This document shows positions 46,331 to 59,745 of a stretch of DNA of 64,000 nucleotides, piece after piece (within the stretch, counting starts at the first letter, position 1; each line of letters starts with the position of its first letter). The notes below the pieces were generated by a model that made no database searches, was not told the DNA's origin, and worked only from the letters and a program-made list of their open reading frames with translations. This stretch comes from Eucalyptus grandis (taxonomy: Eukaryota > Streptophyta > Magnoliopsida > Myrtales > Myrtaceae): the NCBI RefSeq assembly GCF_016545825.1, contig NC_052619.1, forward strand, positions 26,079,803 to 26,143,802, written 5' to 3'. A program made the position numbers and the translations under genes.

Positions 46331-46538
46331 AGATCTACCGGCTGAGTAAGTAATTTTTGCAAGGTAGGTGTTCTTTTTATTAATCAACTTATACTTCATC
46401 TTCTTCTATCAATTCTTCATTTTTTTTTCCTTGGCCCGAAGTCAATTTCAAATCTAAAAGTATCCTTCTGCTCTTGAAGTTGCGGTGGATATTTGGAAAT
46501 CCTTTTAATTAATTTAAGGATTTATTTTTGCAAAGATT

Positions 46539-47480
46539 ATGGGAAATATTGAAAAGCCCAAATTCCACATCATAGAAGTAAGTGGAAAGAATTATTTATC
46601 CTGGTGCCTTGATATGGAAATGCACCTTCAAGGATAAGGTCTCCCTAATGTAATTATAGAGGACGAAACCTCAAATGTAAAAGATAAAGCAAATACGCTA
46701 ATTTTTATTCGCTGTCATTTGCATGAGAGCCTGTAGACTCAATATTTGTCAATTCAAGACCCTCAGATCTTGTGGAAGAGGTTGAAGGATAGGTATGATC
46801 ATATCAAGACTGTTATCCTCACTCAAATACAATATAACTGACAAAATCTAAGACTATAAGATTTTAAATTAGTGTTTGACTATAACTCTGCTTTATTTGA
46901 TATTGTTTCTCGGCTTGAGTTATGTGGTATCAAACTCACTGATGCGGATGTGTTAGAGAAAACTTTATCCACCTTCCATGTTTCGAATATTGTATTGCAA
47001 TAGCAATACCGGCAGCATCAGTTTATCACATGTTATGAATTAATTTTTGTGCTCCTTATTGCCGAGCAAACTAATGAATTACTGCTTAAAAATCATTATC
47101 TTAGATCTGCTGGCTCAAAAGTATTGCCTGAAGTACATGCTAACTTTAAGAAAAATACTGGTCATTTTAAGGGCTATAAGCGTAGGCAAGAACATAATCC
47201 TACAAGGGATGGCAATAAATTTAACCGCCTTAGGAAATCTAACTTTGGCCCGAATCATGGCAAAGAAAAGAAGCCAAAGAAGGTGATTAATGAAAGTATT
47301 TGTCATCGTTGTGGCATGACTAGGCACTAGTCACGTATTTGTTGTACGCCAAAGTACTTTGTTGATCTATAATAAACATCTTTAAAAAATATGGGCAAGT
47401 GTGGTGAATCTCATGCCATTAAAATCAATCGTACTGTCATAACCATTGTTGAGGCCAACAATATCTTTATTGGTGGGACT
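46539..47480 (+). pseudogene. Copia gag, broken, interrupted by the Tekay element
   Basis: From the ATG at 46539 the frame reads MGNIEKPKFHIIEVSGKNYL and continues with retained gag words (LWKRLKDRYDH, FDIVSRLELCGIKL). It ends in a CCHC zinc knuckle starting CHRCGMTRH at about 47303. At least five in-frame stops, mostly TAG/TAA for Gln or Trp, and at least one frame change disable it. The linker after the knuckle is cut at 47485 by the chromovirus and resumes at 59085. Confidence 0.8.
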
Positions 47481-47485
47481 CCTCT
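47481..47485. repeat. Left target duplication of the Tekay element
   Basis: CCTCT directly before the LTR, matched by CCTCT at 59085-59089. Five bases is the normal gypsy duplication. Confidence 0.9.
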
Positions 47486-50400
47486 TGTCACGCCCCGATC
47501 CTCGGACGCGCGCACATCTTTCTACTTGGTCGATTTTAGAATGCGATATCCCAGAACTATGTATCGCCGACCCTTTCTTTTTCTTAAGCACATGCGGAAG
47601 CAGTTATAAATCCCCAGACAATAAAACAATGGGATAGGAAAGTAGGCCATATTTTTCATATTGAAATTCATAACCACACTTTCATTAACAACACAACTTA
47701 TAGCATATTTACAATACTATTTACAACATAAAAGTCCCACACCTATCTACACTAAGACAGGGTGCACAAAAGGGATGGGATCTCAATCCACATCTGGGTT
47801 GTACTCAAGATCCCTCTTTGGATCATCTTCTACTTCAAAATACTTTCTCCCCTTCAGGTTCTTCCTCCTCAGCTTTTCCTCAGGGTCCTGAAATGGTTAT
47901 TCAATAACCAATGAGACCACGTCTCAGCGAGTCCTACCCCCTACGACTCGATTAGTAAACTAATACACCATCCGGTTGCCTAAGCACAACACGAGTCGAG
48001 GGACTTACCTTAGCCTCAGTTCCAACCTGCAATTCAAGGTTAAACACATACATTCAAACAATTCACGACATCCGATCAAGCATTGATCAATCGACTTAGT
48101 CGATTACATGTCAATCTGACCATCTCTAGGTCATTCCCACTCATACCACGCTTTCTCAGTGGTGTACTCATTCACCAAATCACATGTGTTTCTCGGGCGT
48201 CGTTTTCGCCAATGACATACCGATCACCGACACCGTGCGTTCTTTAAGGCGCCGTTTTCACCAGTGATAACCTTGATCACCGAACCACGTGTCCTTTCAA
48301 GGGCGCCGTTTTCGCCAAGGTGACATCGGCTATAGACAACATCGTGCGTTCTTTAAGGCGCCGTTTTCACCAGTGATATTCCCATAATCACCGAACCACG
48401 TGTGTCTATAAGTCATTTACGTGCGTTCTTTAGGCGCCGTTTCGCCGATGATACTTCCAATCACCGAACCACGTATGTCCAATAATATCATACCTGATTG
48501 GTCTCACCATTCTCCCTACTATATAGCCCATCAACGTACTGGCGCTATATACTCATGCTCGGCCATTACCAATCAAATACTCAATAACAAACATTTAAGG
48601 ATAAATCCTCAAATTTCACAATTAATTCAATTCCACACAACGTAGAACTCAAATGAATAAACGAGCTGCACCACGATAATCAGCACGAAATTCCGGTCAC
48701 CGGCCATCCCGGTTGAATTTCGGAAAAATAATTAATTAAATAAATAATTTCGAAAATAAATAAATAAACATTGAAAATCCAATTTAGGCCCATATTGCCT
48801 TATTGGAGCCCGAAACGGTCGGGAAAAATCCCGAGATACATTCAATAAATAACCAAACATTTCTACTTGCTAATAGCTAGGTCTAACCACCTAACATGCA
48901 TCATTAAGTCACTAAATTAATTGTTCTAACCTAATCTAACCACCTAAGTGCATGTAATTAAATCTAACCAACCTTAAGCATAATTAGCAAACTAATAAAG
49001 CATTAGTGAGTAAAACTCACTTGATCAAAAGCGGGGATCGAATCACCGCAATGGCGACGCGACGGCGGCCGAATTCGAACTCTCGACAATATCGGCGGAC
49101 CTGGACCGGGCCTTGAACTTGGCCCAACAAATCTCAGCCCAACTGAGATTTGTTTCTTGCTTTTGGGCCAGACCCAAGTTGAATTGGGCCTGCTGAAATT
49201 TCTGGACTGACTTCACTTGGGCTTCAAATTTCTTTGCTGGAAATTGGGCCTCCAATTTCAGTTGATGGGCTGCTGAACTGGGCTTGACTAATTACTTCAC
49301 TTGGATTGGACTGGGCTTGAAGACTGCAGGAGATGGGCCTCAGATTACTGGGCTGCAACTTGAATTCAATTGGCTGAAGAACTGCTGGACTGAAGATCAC
49401 ATGGGCTGCTGAGCTGGGCCTGGCGAGAGAAAGACGTGGGCTTATCTTCGGTCTTCGATGGTGGAGACGTGCGGCCGTTCTTGCTTTTGCAGATTTCCTT
49501 GCTTCGGTGGGACGATGGAGCTGCGCTGGATCTTCGAGAGACGTTGCTGCAGGGAGGAGAATGATGTCGCTGGACTGCTGGCCGAGCTGGTGACACGCGC
49601 GGGCAGCTTCAACGAAATTGATGGGTCAACGGTGGAGGTTTCACGAGTGGAGGTTGACTCTGCGGCTTCGTGGACGCCAACTGCTGGACATGCGAAGGAG
49701 AGGAACAGCTGGCGTGGACGCGTGAAGAAGCAGCTTCACTGGCTGGAGATTGACCGAACAAAAACAAGAGATGGTGGGGCAAAACCGGTGGAAGTTGCTG
49801 GATCCGCGTGGGGCTTCGCTGGCCTACGGAGAGGAAAGGAGCTGCGGCAAACGTTGGAGACTCACTCGGTGGTCTTCAAATGCTCGTTTGTTGACCGAGC
49901 AATGGGCAGACGCGGCCAAGTGGCAGCGTGGAGGAGAGATTGAAGTCGATGCTGGGGTTGGGTTGCGAGAGAAAAATGAAAGCAGGCTGGTGGAAGACCG
50001 AGGCTGTAGTTCGGGGAGAGGATTTTGTGGCCGCTCAGCTTTGAGGAAACAAACTGAAATAAAAGATCAGCGGGGTAGCTGGCGTTCGAGGGAAAGAGAC
50101 GTGCGGAGATCGGCGACTAAGATGGAGGGCTCCACATGGATTGATATTTCCACACAAATATCTTCAAGGTTCAATATTGGCCATGCATGGATGCTTGGCT
50201 ACCAATGATCCACCATCACCCCCCATGACCTCTCAAATGGTCCAAAAATACTAGGGTGAGGGGATGATACGAATTTCACCATTTGAACTTCATTTCTTAA
50301 TAAATTCCCAAATGAGGCCCACTTTCGACGTAGAAAAATCCCAAATGATTTTCTATAAATCCCCACATAAAGGCTCAACCCGAAAGTCAAATTTCCCATT

Positions 50401-51065
50401 AATTTAGCCAATCGAACTTCGGCCAAACTCCCACGACGTCCGAACCCATTTCCGTAAAATTTCCCGAATCTCCGAAAATCTTCCGAGACGAGTCGATCTT
50501 TCCTAGAATTTATTGTGACATGGCCAAAACTTCATTTCTGAAATCGGACTCGGGTGGCGGTTAATTTTCATTCGGCGCGTTTTTAGCGTGACCTGATCTA
50601 TCGGGTAGTTTTGAACTTTTTAAGGCAAATGACCCGTGGTCAATTTTCTTCGAACCACTATGAACCCACTCGACTCAATGGCGACTCTTGATTGTCGTGA
50701 AAATCTCGAGGACTCAAGTACGGACACAGGGTACCAAAACAATAAGAAAATCGATGCAGAGCGCCGACGAGAATTTTCCAATTTAGTGGAGTCACCCACG
50801 ATCGGCCACACATCTCGCCGAACAAACCTATCTCGATCTCAAATCGATTTATATCGTGCTGCAGTAATGGTCTCGACGATGAGCACGGTCAAGAAGTCGA
50901 TTCATGTTCGAATTCTCAAGTCTATTGCCTTAAAATTCCTTAATAATTTCCCCGAGATAGTCTAGTTATCTCGAGTGATCGGCTCCGAGAATAACCCTAT
51001 AGACGCGTCAATGAAATGCCCGATTAATTCGGTAGAAGACGGGGTTGAAAATTTGGGATGTCACA
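47486..51065 (-). repeat. 3' LTR (in element sense) of the Tekay chromovirus
   Basis: 3580 bp running from TGTCACGCCCCGATCC to GGGATGTCACA. In element sense it begins TGTGACATCCC and ends GGGGCGTGACA. It contains a degenerate repeat of about 55 bp (core GGCGCCGTTTTC, about 48180-48480) and a GC-rich middle with long chance frames. Its partner is 55497-59084. Confidence 0.95.
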
Positions 51066-51080
51066 ACTCTTCCCTTTATA
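51066..51080 (-). promoter_or_regulatory. Polypurine tract of the Tekay element
   Basis: On the minus strand TATAAAGGGAAGAGT directly precedes the 3' LTR, where a plus-strand primer is expected. Confidence 0.8.
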
Positions 51081-51099
51081 AAAATTTCGTCCTCGAAAT

Positions 51100-53790
51100 T
51101 TAAACCTTACAAGACTTGATTAAAAAGGTGGGGGTACAATTCTCTCATTGACTCCTCGCCTCCCATGTCGCTCCTTCGTACCGTGGTGTTGCTGCACCAC
51201 TTTGACTAAGGGAATAGTCTTTGTACGCAGAACTTGCTCTTTGCGATCGACAACTGGGACCGGTCTTTCGACGTATGACACACGGTCATCCACGTCCAAT
51301 TCCTCAAAATTGAATACGTGGGTCGAGTCAGGCTCATACTTCCTTAACATCGACACGTGAAAGACGTCATGCACTTGCGCCAATCTTGGCGGCAACGCAA
51401 GACGATACGCTAAGGTCCCGATTCTCTCAAGAATCTCAAACGGACCTACGTACCTCGGACTCAGTTTGCCTTTCTTACCAAAGCGCAAAGTTCCCCTCAT
51501 TGGTGACACCTTCAGAAAAACGTGATCACCAACTTGGAATTCCAAAGACCTTCGACGCTTATCTGCATAACTTTTCTGCCTGCTCTGCGCTGTCTTTAAT
51601 CTGTCTCTAATCATTGTCATGGCATCTACTGACTACTGAACCAACTCTGGGCCTGATATCTTTCTTTCCCCGACTTCATCCCAACATACTGGAGTTCTGC
51701 ACGCTCTGCCATACAGTGCTTCAAAAGGAGCCATCTGAATACTCTGCTGATAACTGTTATTGTAGGCGAGTGCTACCAGATGAAGCTGATCTTTCCAGCT
51801 TCCCTTGAAGTCTATTACACATGCTCTCAGCATGTCCTCGAGGGTCTGTATTGTCCTCTCGGGCCGGCCATCCGTCCGAGGATGATAAGCCGTCTTATCG
51901 CATCAAGCTTTGTACCAAGAGCACTCGCAAGCTCTTCCAAAAAGCAGCAGTAAATCTCGGGTCTCTATCAGATGTTATCGTAACCGGCACTCCATGCATT
52001 CGAAGCACTTGGCGCACATATAGGTCTGCGTGTCTATCCAGACTCAGGTCCTTTCGAACTACAATGAAGTGAGCCGACTTTGTCAATCTATCGACTACCA
52101 CCCAGATTGAATCATTTCCTCTTTGACTCCTTGGTAGTCTAGTCACGAAATCCATTGTGATATGCTCCCATTTCCATTCTGGAATCGCAAGAGGTTGTAG
52201 GAGTCCTCCCGGCTTGCAATGATGAGCCTTTACTTGTTGACATGTCAAACACTTGGCCACATGTTTGGCGATATCCGCCTTCATACCTGACCACCAATAA
52301 TGTTGACGTAGATTCTGATACATCTTAGTGCTTCCAGGATGAATGCTGTAATCGCTTTCGATGTGCTTCAGATAAAATTTCTTCTCTAAGCTCTACATCG
52401 TCAGGTACAACCAAACGTCCTTGGAATCTTAGTGTCCCGTCATCAGAAATCTGAAAATCAGCCTTTCTTTTCTCTGCGTCTTCCCGAAGAATTCTCTGTA
52501 CATCTGGATCTGTCGGTTGGAGTTGTTTAATTCTGACCTGGACATCCGGTTCAATTCTGAGGGCGGCCATAAAACTTGAAAGGCGGCCTACCTCAAATTT
52601 GAATACCGAATTTCGAGCTCTCTCGATTAAGTTCCACTCCTTAATCAATATATGAGCCACTGAAGACTTTCAACTTAAAGCATCGGCGACCTTATTCGCC
52701 TTTCCTGGGTGATATAAAATATCACAGTCATAGTCTTTCAGCAATTCCATCCATCTACGTTGTCTCATGTTCAACTCCTTCTGAGAGAATAAATACTTGA
52801 GACTTTGGTGGTCTGTGAAGATTTGAAACTTTTCCCCGCACAAGTAATGTCTCCAAATCTTCAAGGCAAAGATAATCGCGGCGAGCTCTAAGTCATGCGT
52901 TGGATAGTTCAATTCATGAGGTCTCAATCGCTTGGAAGCGTATGCAACAACTCGCCATGTTGCATCGCACGCAATCCAATCCCCGAATGACGCATCACTA
53001 TAGATCTCGAATCCTCCAGACCGGATGGAATCGTCGGCACAAAGTGCGGTAGTCGCCTTTTCCTTCAGCTCTTGGAAACTACACTCGCACTTGTCGACCA
53101 TATGAACTTCTCATTTTTCTTCGGGAGCTTTGTCAGAGGCGATGCTATCGATGAGAACCCTTCCACAAACTATCTGTAATAACCAGATAACCCCCAAAAA
53201 CTTCTGATTTCTGTCACTGATGTCGGTCTCGGCCACTTGATCACGGCTTCTATCTTGCTTGAGTCGACAGAGATTCCTTCTCAGGAAATCACATGATCTA
53301 AGAACGCAACACGAGTCAACCAAAACTCGCATTTGCTAAACTTAGCATACAGGTGATGAGTTCTTAAGGTCTGAAGCACTAACCTCAGATGATTCTCATG
53401 CTCTTCATCACTTCTCGAATAGACTAAGATGTCATCAACGAACACAATCACAAACCGATGATCCACTTATTCATTGAACGTTATGTTTGTCAAATCCATG
53501 ACAAAAACTGGAGTGTTCACCAAGCCAAACGATCTTATAGTACTCTCGTAAAGACCATATCAAGTACGAACAGCTGTCTTTCGTACAACCTCCTTCCTGG
53601 TTCGTAACTAACGACTTCATAATCTCAAGTCGACCTTTAAAACATCGATACTCTTTATAACTAGTCACACCATTCATTGATCTTTGGCAAAGAACACTTG
53701 TTCTTGATTGTCACCTAATTGAGTTGACGATAGTTGATGCACACTCGCAACAAACCATCTTTCTTCTTCTCACAAACAAAACTGATGTTT
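51100..53790 (-). pseudogene. Tekay/Del chromovirus pol: RT, RNase H, integrase, chromodomain
   Basis: Reading the minus strand from the 53790 end: reverse transcriptase remnants (KKKDGLLRVCINYRQLN, then FVDDILVYS with the catalytic DD pair); RNase H ([25 protein letters not shown]); integrase with the HHCC finger (CLTCQQVKAHH) and catalytic words MDFVTRLPRS and TSDRDPRF; GRACRTPVCW; and the LSPRYVGPFEILERIG C-terminal domain. It closes with a chromodomain-like IPLVKVVQQHHG. The RT is heavily damaged. RNase H and integrase are split by several frameshifts and stops. The order RT-RH-INT-chromodomain with long LTRs points to the Tekay/Del lineage. The element is not autonomous as written. Confidence 0.92.
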
Positions 53791-55473
53791 CCCAAAAGTG
53801 ATGCACCGATATACACAAATTCCTCATTCATCAATCTTCACATCTGCATCTTCAATTCTACCACTTTAGAGAACAGCTGGTAAGAAGTCTTCGAGAACGG
53901 CTCTATCCTGGTGCTATCTCAATTGCCATTTCAATCTTTCTTTCTGGCGGTAACCCAAGCAATTCCTTTGGAACCATCTTATAAATTTTCTGTATCACGG
54001 CCACCTTCTTTTCATTCTATTTCTTAACTGACACATCCACTACAGCTGTCAAATCAATCTTGGCAACCTCCGTCTAACAAACGGATTGTCTTTAGCCCAC
54101 GAGATTAATGAAATCAAGATTCTTTTCGACTCCCAATAACCTCGACACTTTAACATGCTAATGGATTAAACTGGTTCCATGACCAAAATTCATTATCACA
54201 AGATGCTCCATAAGCCCACACTATTCATGTGACGTCAAACTCACACCTCAGCAACTAGTCAAGCACAACTATTGCTAGTGATTCCCTTCTCTTTCACTTT
54301 TACTTCAACAATTTAAGTTCTACAACTTAGCACAAAACTCTGCTGCTGCCGCTTCTACGATAAAATCACCTTCGACACATTCTTTCTCTGATTGGTGTAA
54401 GGTCAATTCTACTCACATTCCTTTCGCCATCCTAATGGCGTTCTGCCACAGTAGCGATGCCTATGCTACCTTGGACTTCCACTGACAATCTTTCACCTGA
54501 TGGCCATGCTAGTCATCATCACAACATGTTCTAGTCATACTCGGACACTGGATTTATCCATACTCCCTTCTACAATTCTGACACTTATCTGGTGTGTCTT
54601 CTATCTCCTATCAAGTGCTAGCGTGCACTATTTCTTGCATCGGAGACCTATCCCAAAATTCCATAGTGCATTCTATGAAGCACTTTTTCTGACCTGTCTT
54701 ATTGACGGTGACAGCAGTAACCGTTGTCGAGCTTTCATCTACTTATGCGGACAACCCATAACTCGCTATCCATGCTGGCGACATTTACCACGAATTCCCG
54801 TCCTCAGAATAAACGAGACTGATCCATACCATCTTCCATGGAACAACAAGTTCCATTCGTCTGAATGTTGACCTGACTATTCCACCCTTCTTATTAAGTG
54901 GAATAGAATACTCTTCTCTCAACATCAGTCTTTTCCCTAACCAAATTCCAAGTCTGCCTGCACTGAATCTTGACTCAGATATCAAAATCTATTCCCTGAT
55001 CATCCTTCCAGGTTGAACCTCAGCAAAGGTGGCAACAACAATAACTTGATCTTGATCTTACTGGTTCATCTAGAACCCAAGGAACACTTGCATCAGAACG
55101 ATCCTATCGAACTTAGGATCATTCGACGCTGCTACACTAGTACCAACCTGCGGTGGTACTCTTACACTCGAGCTGGCGTAGTCAACACTCGCCACAACCA
55201 CCTCGGGTACCGACCTTAGTCGCAATGCATCATCCCGAGTTACAAAGGACATTGTCCTCTTACTAGGAGTTTTCAGCTCCTGCTCGCTCATGGTTCAGTC
55301 TTTACACTGCAACCCGACTTCCAAACCCACACTGGATTAGAAGGTGAGCGATCCACACACCACAAACAATTTTAGCATTTAGCTAACATAAACATGCACC
55401 AGCATGAATTTAAAGGCCTTTCCTACTAACTATCCCATGGTCAACGCTCCTTATCACTCCAATCTTCAACTTC
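53791..55473 (-). pseudogene. Degraded gag-protease region of the Tekay element
   Basis: A possible gag start, MSEQELKTPSKR, lies at 55291 about 180 bp from the primer site. Near 54490-54550 a knuckle relic (CCDDD, stop, HGHQVKDC) keeps the zinc-ligand pattern. No continuous gag or protease frame survives and the rest is unreadable. This part is much more decayed than the integrase. Confidence 0.55.
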
Positions 55474-55485
55474 GCTCTGATACCA
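55474..55485 (-). promoter_or_regulatory. Primer-binding site, initiator Met tRNA
   Basis: On the minus strand TGGTATCAGAGC starts eleven bases after the 5' LTR. This fixes the element's orientation as minus. Confidence 0.9.
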
Positions 55486-55496
55486 CAAAAAGGGGA

Positions 55497-58400
55497 TGTC
55501 ACGCCCCGATCCTCGGACGTGCGCACATCCTTCTACTTGGTCGATTTTAGAATGCGATATCCCGGACTATGTATCGCCGACCCTTTCTTTTCTTAAGCAC
55601 ATGCGGAAGCGATTATAAATCCCCTGACAATAAAACAATGGGATAGGAAAGTAGGCCATATTTTTCATATTGAAATTCATAACCACACTTTCATTAACAA
55701 AGACAACTTATAGCATATTTACAATACTATTTACAACATAAAAGTCCCACACCTATCTACACTAAGACAGGGTGCACAAAAGGATGGGATCTCAATCCAC
55801 ATCTCTAGGTTGTACTCAAGATCCCTCTCTGGATCATCTTCTACTTCAAAATACTTTCTCCCTTCAGGTTCTTCCTCCTCGGCTTTTCCTCGGGGTCCCG
55901 AAATGGTTATTCAATAACCAATGAGACCACGTCTCAGCCGAGTCCTACCCCTACGACTCGATTAGTAAACTAATACACCATCCGGTTGCCTAAGCACAAC
56001 ACGAGTCAGAGGACTTACCTTAGCCTCAGTTCCAACCTGCAATTCAAGGTTAAACACATACATTCAAACAATTCACGACATCCGATCAAGCATTGATCAA
56101 TCGACTTAGTCGATTACATGTCAATCTGACCATCTCTAGGTTATTCCCACTCATACCACGCTTTCTCAGTGGTGTACTCATTCACCAAATCACATGTGTT
56201 TTCGGGCGTCGTTTTCGCCAATGACATACCGATCACCGACACCGTGCGTTCTTTAAGGCGCCGTTTTCACCGGTGATAACCTTGATCACCGAACCACGTG
56301 TCCTTTCAAGGGCGCCGTTTTCGCCAAGGTGACATCGGCTATAGACAACATCGTGCGTTCTTTAAGGCGCCGTTTTCACCAAAGGATATTCCCATAATCA
56401 CCGAACCACGTGTGTCTATAAGTCATTTACGTGCGTTCTTTAAGGCGCCGTTTTCGCCAGTGATACTTCCAATCACCGAACCACGTATGTCCAATAATAT
56501 CATACCTGATTGGTCTCACCATTCTCCCTACTATATAGCCCATCAACGTACGGCGCTATATACTCATGCTCGGCCATTACCAATCAAATACTCAATAACA
56601 AACATTTAAGGATAAATCCTCAAATTTCACAATTAATTCAATTCCACACAACGTAGAACTCAAATGAATAAACGAGCTGCACCACGATAATCAACACGAA
56701 ATTCCGGTCACCGGCCATCCCGGTTGAATTTCCGGAAAAATAAATAATTAAATAAATAATTTCGAAAATAAATAAATAAACATTGAAAATCCAATTTAGG
56801 CCCATATTGCCTTATTGGAGCCCGAAACGGTCGGGAAAAATCCCGAGATACATTCAATAAATAACCAAACATTTCTACTTGCTAATAGCTAGGTCTAACC
56901 ACCTAACATGCATCATTAAGTCACTAAATTAATTGTTCTAACCTAATCTAACCACCTAAGTGCATGTAATTAAATCTAACCAACCTTAAGCATAATTAGC
57001 AAACTAATAAAGCATTAGTGAGTAAAACTCACTTGATCAAAAGCGGGGATTGAATCACCGCAATGGCGACGCGACGGCGGCCGAATTCGAACTCTCGACA
57101 ATATCGGCGGACCTGGACCGGGCCTTGAACTTGGCCCAACAAATCTCAGCCCAACTGAGATTTGTTTCTTGCTTTTGGGCCAGACCCAAGTTGAATTGGG
57201 CCTGCTGAAATTTCTGGACTGACTTCACTTGGGCTTCAAATTTCTTTGCTGGAAATTGGGCCTCCAATTTCAGTTGATGGGCTGCTGAACTGGGCTTGAC
57301 TAATTACTTCACTTGGATTGGACTGGGCTTGAAGACTGCAGGAGATGGGCCTCAGATTACTGGGCTGCAACTTGAATTCAATTGGCTGAAGAACTGCTGG
57401 ACTGAAGATCACATGGGCTGCTGAGCTGGGCCTGGCGAGAGAAAGACGTGGGCTTATCTTCGGTCTTCGATGGTGGAGACGTGCGGCCGTTCTTGCTTTT
57501 GCAGATTTCCTTGCTTCGGTGGGACGATGGAGCTGCGCTGGATCTTCGAGAGACGTTGCTGCAGGGAGGAGAATGATGTCGCTGGACTGCTGGCCGAGCT
57601 GGTGACACGCGCGGGCAGCTTCAACGAAATTGATGGGTCAACGGTGGAGGTTTCACGAGTGGAGGTTGACTCTGCGGCTTCGTGGACGCCAACTGCTGGA
57701 CATGCGAAGGAGAGGGAACAGCTGGCGTGGACGCGTGAAGAAGCAGCTTCACTGGCTGGAGATTGACCGAACAAAAACAAGAGATGGTGGGGCAAAACCG
57801 GTGGAAGTTGCTGGATCCGCGTGGGGCTTCGCTGGCCTACGGAGAGGAAAGGAGCTGCGGCAAACGTTGGAGACTCACTCGGTGGTCTTCAAATGCTCGT
57901 TTGTTGACCGAGCAATGGGCAGACGCGGCCAAGTGGCAGCGTGGAGGAGAGATTGAAGTCGATGCTGGGGTTGGGTTGCGAGAGAAAAATGAAAGCAGGC
58001 TGGTGGAAGACCGAGGCTGTAGTTCGGGGGAGAGGATTTTTGTGGCCGCTCAGCTTTGAGGAAACAAACTGAAATAAAAGATCAGCGGGGTAGCTGGCGT
58101 TCGAGGGAAAGAGACGTGCGGAGATCGGCGACTAAGATGGAGGGCTCCACATGGATTGATATTTCCACACAAATATCTTCAAGGTTCAATATTGGCCATG
58201 CATGGATGCTTGGCTACCAATGATCCACCATCACCCCCCCATGACCTCTCTCAAATTGGCCCAAAAATACTTGAAAATGAGGGGATGATACGAATTTCAC
58301 CATTCGAACTTCAATTTCTCTAATAAATTCCCAAATCGAGGTCCACTTTCGACGTGTAAAAATCCCAAATGATTTTCTATAAATCCCCGACATAAAGGCT

Positions 58401-59084
58401 CAACCCGAAAGTCAAATTTCCCATTAATTTAGCCAATCAACTTCGGCCAAACTCCCACGACGTCCGAACCCAATTTCCGTAAAATTTCCCGACCTCCGAA
58501 AATCTTCCGAGACCGAGCCGACGCTCCTGTAATTTATCATGATATACCAAAACTTCAATTTCTAAAATCGGACTCGAATTGGGTTAATTTTCATTCGGCG
58601 CGTTTAGCGTGACCTGACTATCGGGTAGTTTTCAGAACTTTTTAAGGCAAATGACCCGTGGTCAATTTTCTTCGAACCACTATGAACCCACTCGACTCAA
58701 TGGCGACTCTTGATTGTCGTGAAAATCTCGAGGACTCAAGTACGGACACAGGTACCAAACAATAAGAAAATCGCCTAGAGCCGCCGACGAGAATTTTCCA
58801 ATTTAGTGGAGTCACCCACGATCGGCCACACATCTCAGTCGAACAAACCTATCTCTGATCTCAAATCGATTTATATCTGTGCCGTAATGGTCTCGACAGA
58901 TGAGCACGGTCAAGAAGTCGATTCATGTTCGAATTCTCAAGTCTATTGCCTTAAAATTCCTTAATAATTTCCCCAGATACTAGTTATCTCGAGAGCGATC
59001 GGCTCGAGAATAACCCTATAGACGCGTCAATGAAATGCCCGATTAATTCAGTAGAAGACAGGGTTGAAAATTTGGGATGTCACA
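55497..59084 (-). repeat. 5' LTR (in element sense) of the Tekay chromovirus
   Basis: 3588 bp, the near-identical partner of 47486-51065. Most of its length differs by scattered substitutions and one- or two-base indels. The last 850 bp in plus coordinates show clearly more small indels. Confidence 0.95.
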
Positions 59085-59745
59085 CCTCTTGCTCCTGAAG
59101 TAGCAAATGCATCCCTGAATGTCTCTGATTTCTTTGATGACCTCTAATTACTGTGATGAGGCATCGACTAGTGGATGATAATTTGAATTTCAAATTCTAT
59201 GATTCTAATAATTTATTTTCTAGTTGTTTTGCTTTATTACTTTTTATTGTTATCTAATATGATTATGAAATGCTTATGAACCTTATATAATATTTATTTT
59301 AAAATTTTATTGGACTTTATAACTAATATGCAAATTTTATGATCCTTGACACCTGAAGTTGTCAACATAAATGCAAATGGAAAATACTGAGAAAAATGAA
59401 GATGTTTGTTTGCTTGATAGTGCAACAACACATACTATATTTCATAGTAGACATTTTTTTCTCGAGTATGACATTGCGTAAGGCACAAATCCATACAATA
59501 CCAGGTCCTATTCCAATTATTAATGGTTTTGGAAATGCCACAATTGTTTTGTCAAATGGCACCATCCTGCATATTGAGGATGCGTTTCTAAACAGTAGAT
59601 AAAAAAAGAATTTGCTCAGTTTTAAAGATGTACACCATAATGGGTACCATATTGAGACTATTTATAAACAAGATAAGGAATATATTGACATTTCTTCTTA
59701 TAAGATGGGCCTGAAGATCATCCATTAAAAGCTAGAAGCTTCTTC
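59085..59745 (+). pseudogene. Copia pol start: protease and pre-integrase remnant
   Basis: Continues the copia sequence beyond the chromovirus. NASLNVSDFFDDL matches the linker between gag and protease. CLLDSATTHTIF matches the copia aspartic-protease site (DSGA/DSAT type), and IPGPIPIINGFGNATIVL fits the following protease strands. The frame stops at about 59600, and KDVHHNGYHIETI follows in another frame. After about 59745 no copia integrase or RT was found, so the element is truncated. Confidence 0.75.

Larger units (their letters stand above)
47486..59084 (-). mobile_element. Nearly complete Tekay/Del-type Ty3/gypsy element
   Basis: An 11.6-kb element with both LTRs, PBS, purine tract, remnant pol and a CCTCT target duplication, inserted into the copia element between its gag and protease. 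The interior (51066-55496) is about 4.4 kb, shorter than the two LTRs together. Confidence 0.93.

Noticed and set aside
49458..50208. Long plus-strand frames at 49458-49943 and 49750-50208, repeated at 57470-58059
   Set aside because: They lie in the GC-rich middle of both Tekay LTRs, antisense to the element, with no family motif and frame breaks between the two LTR copies.
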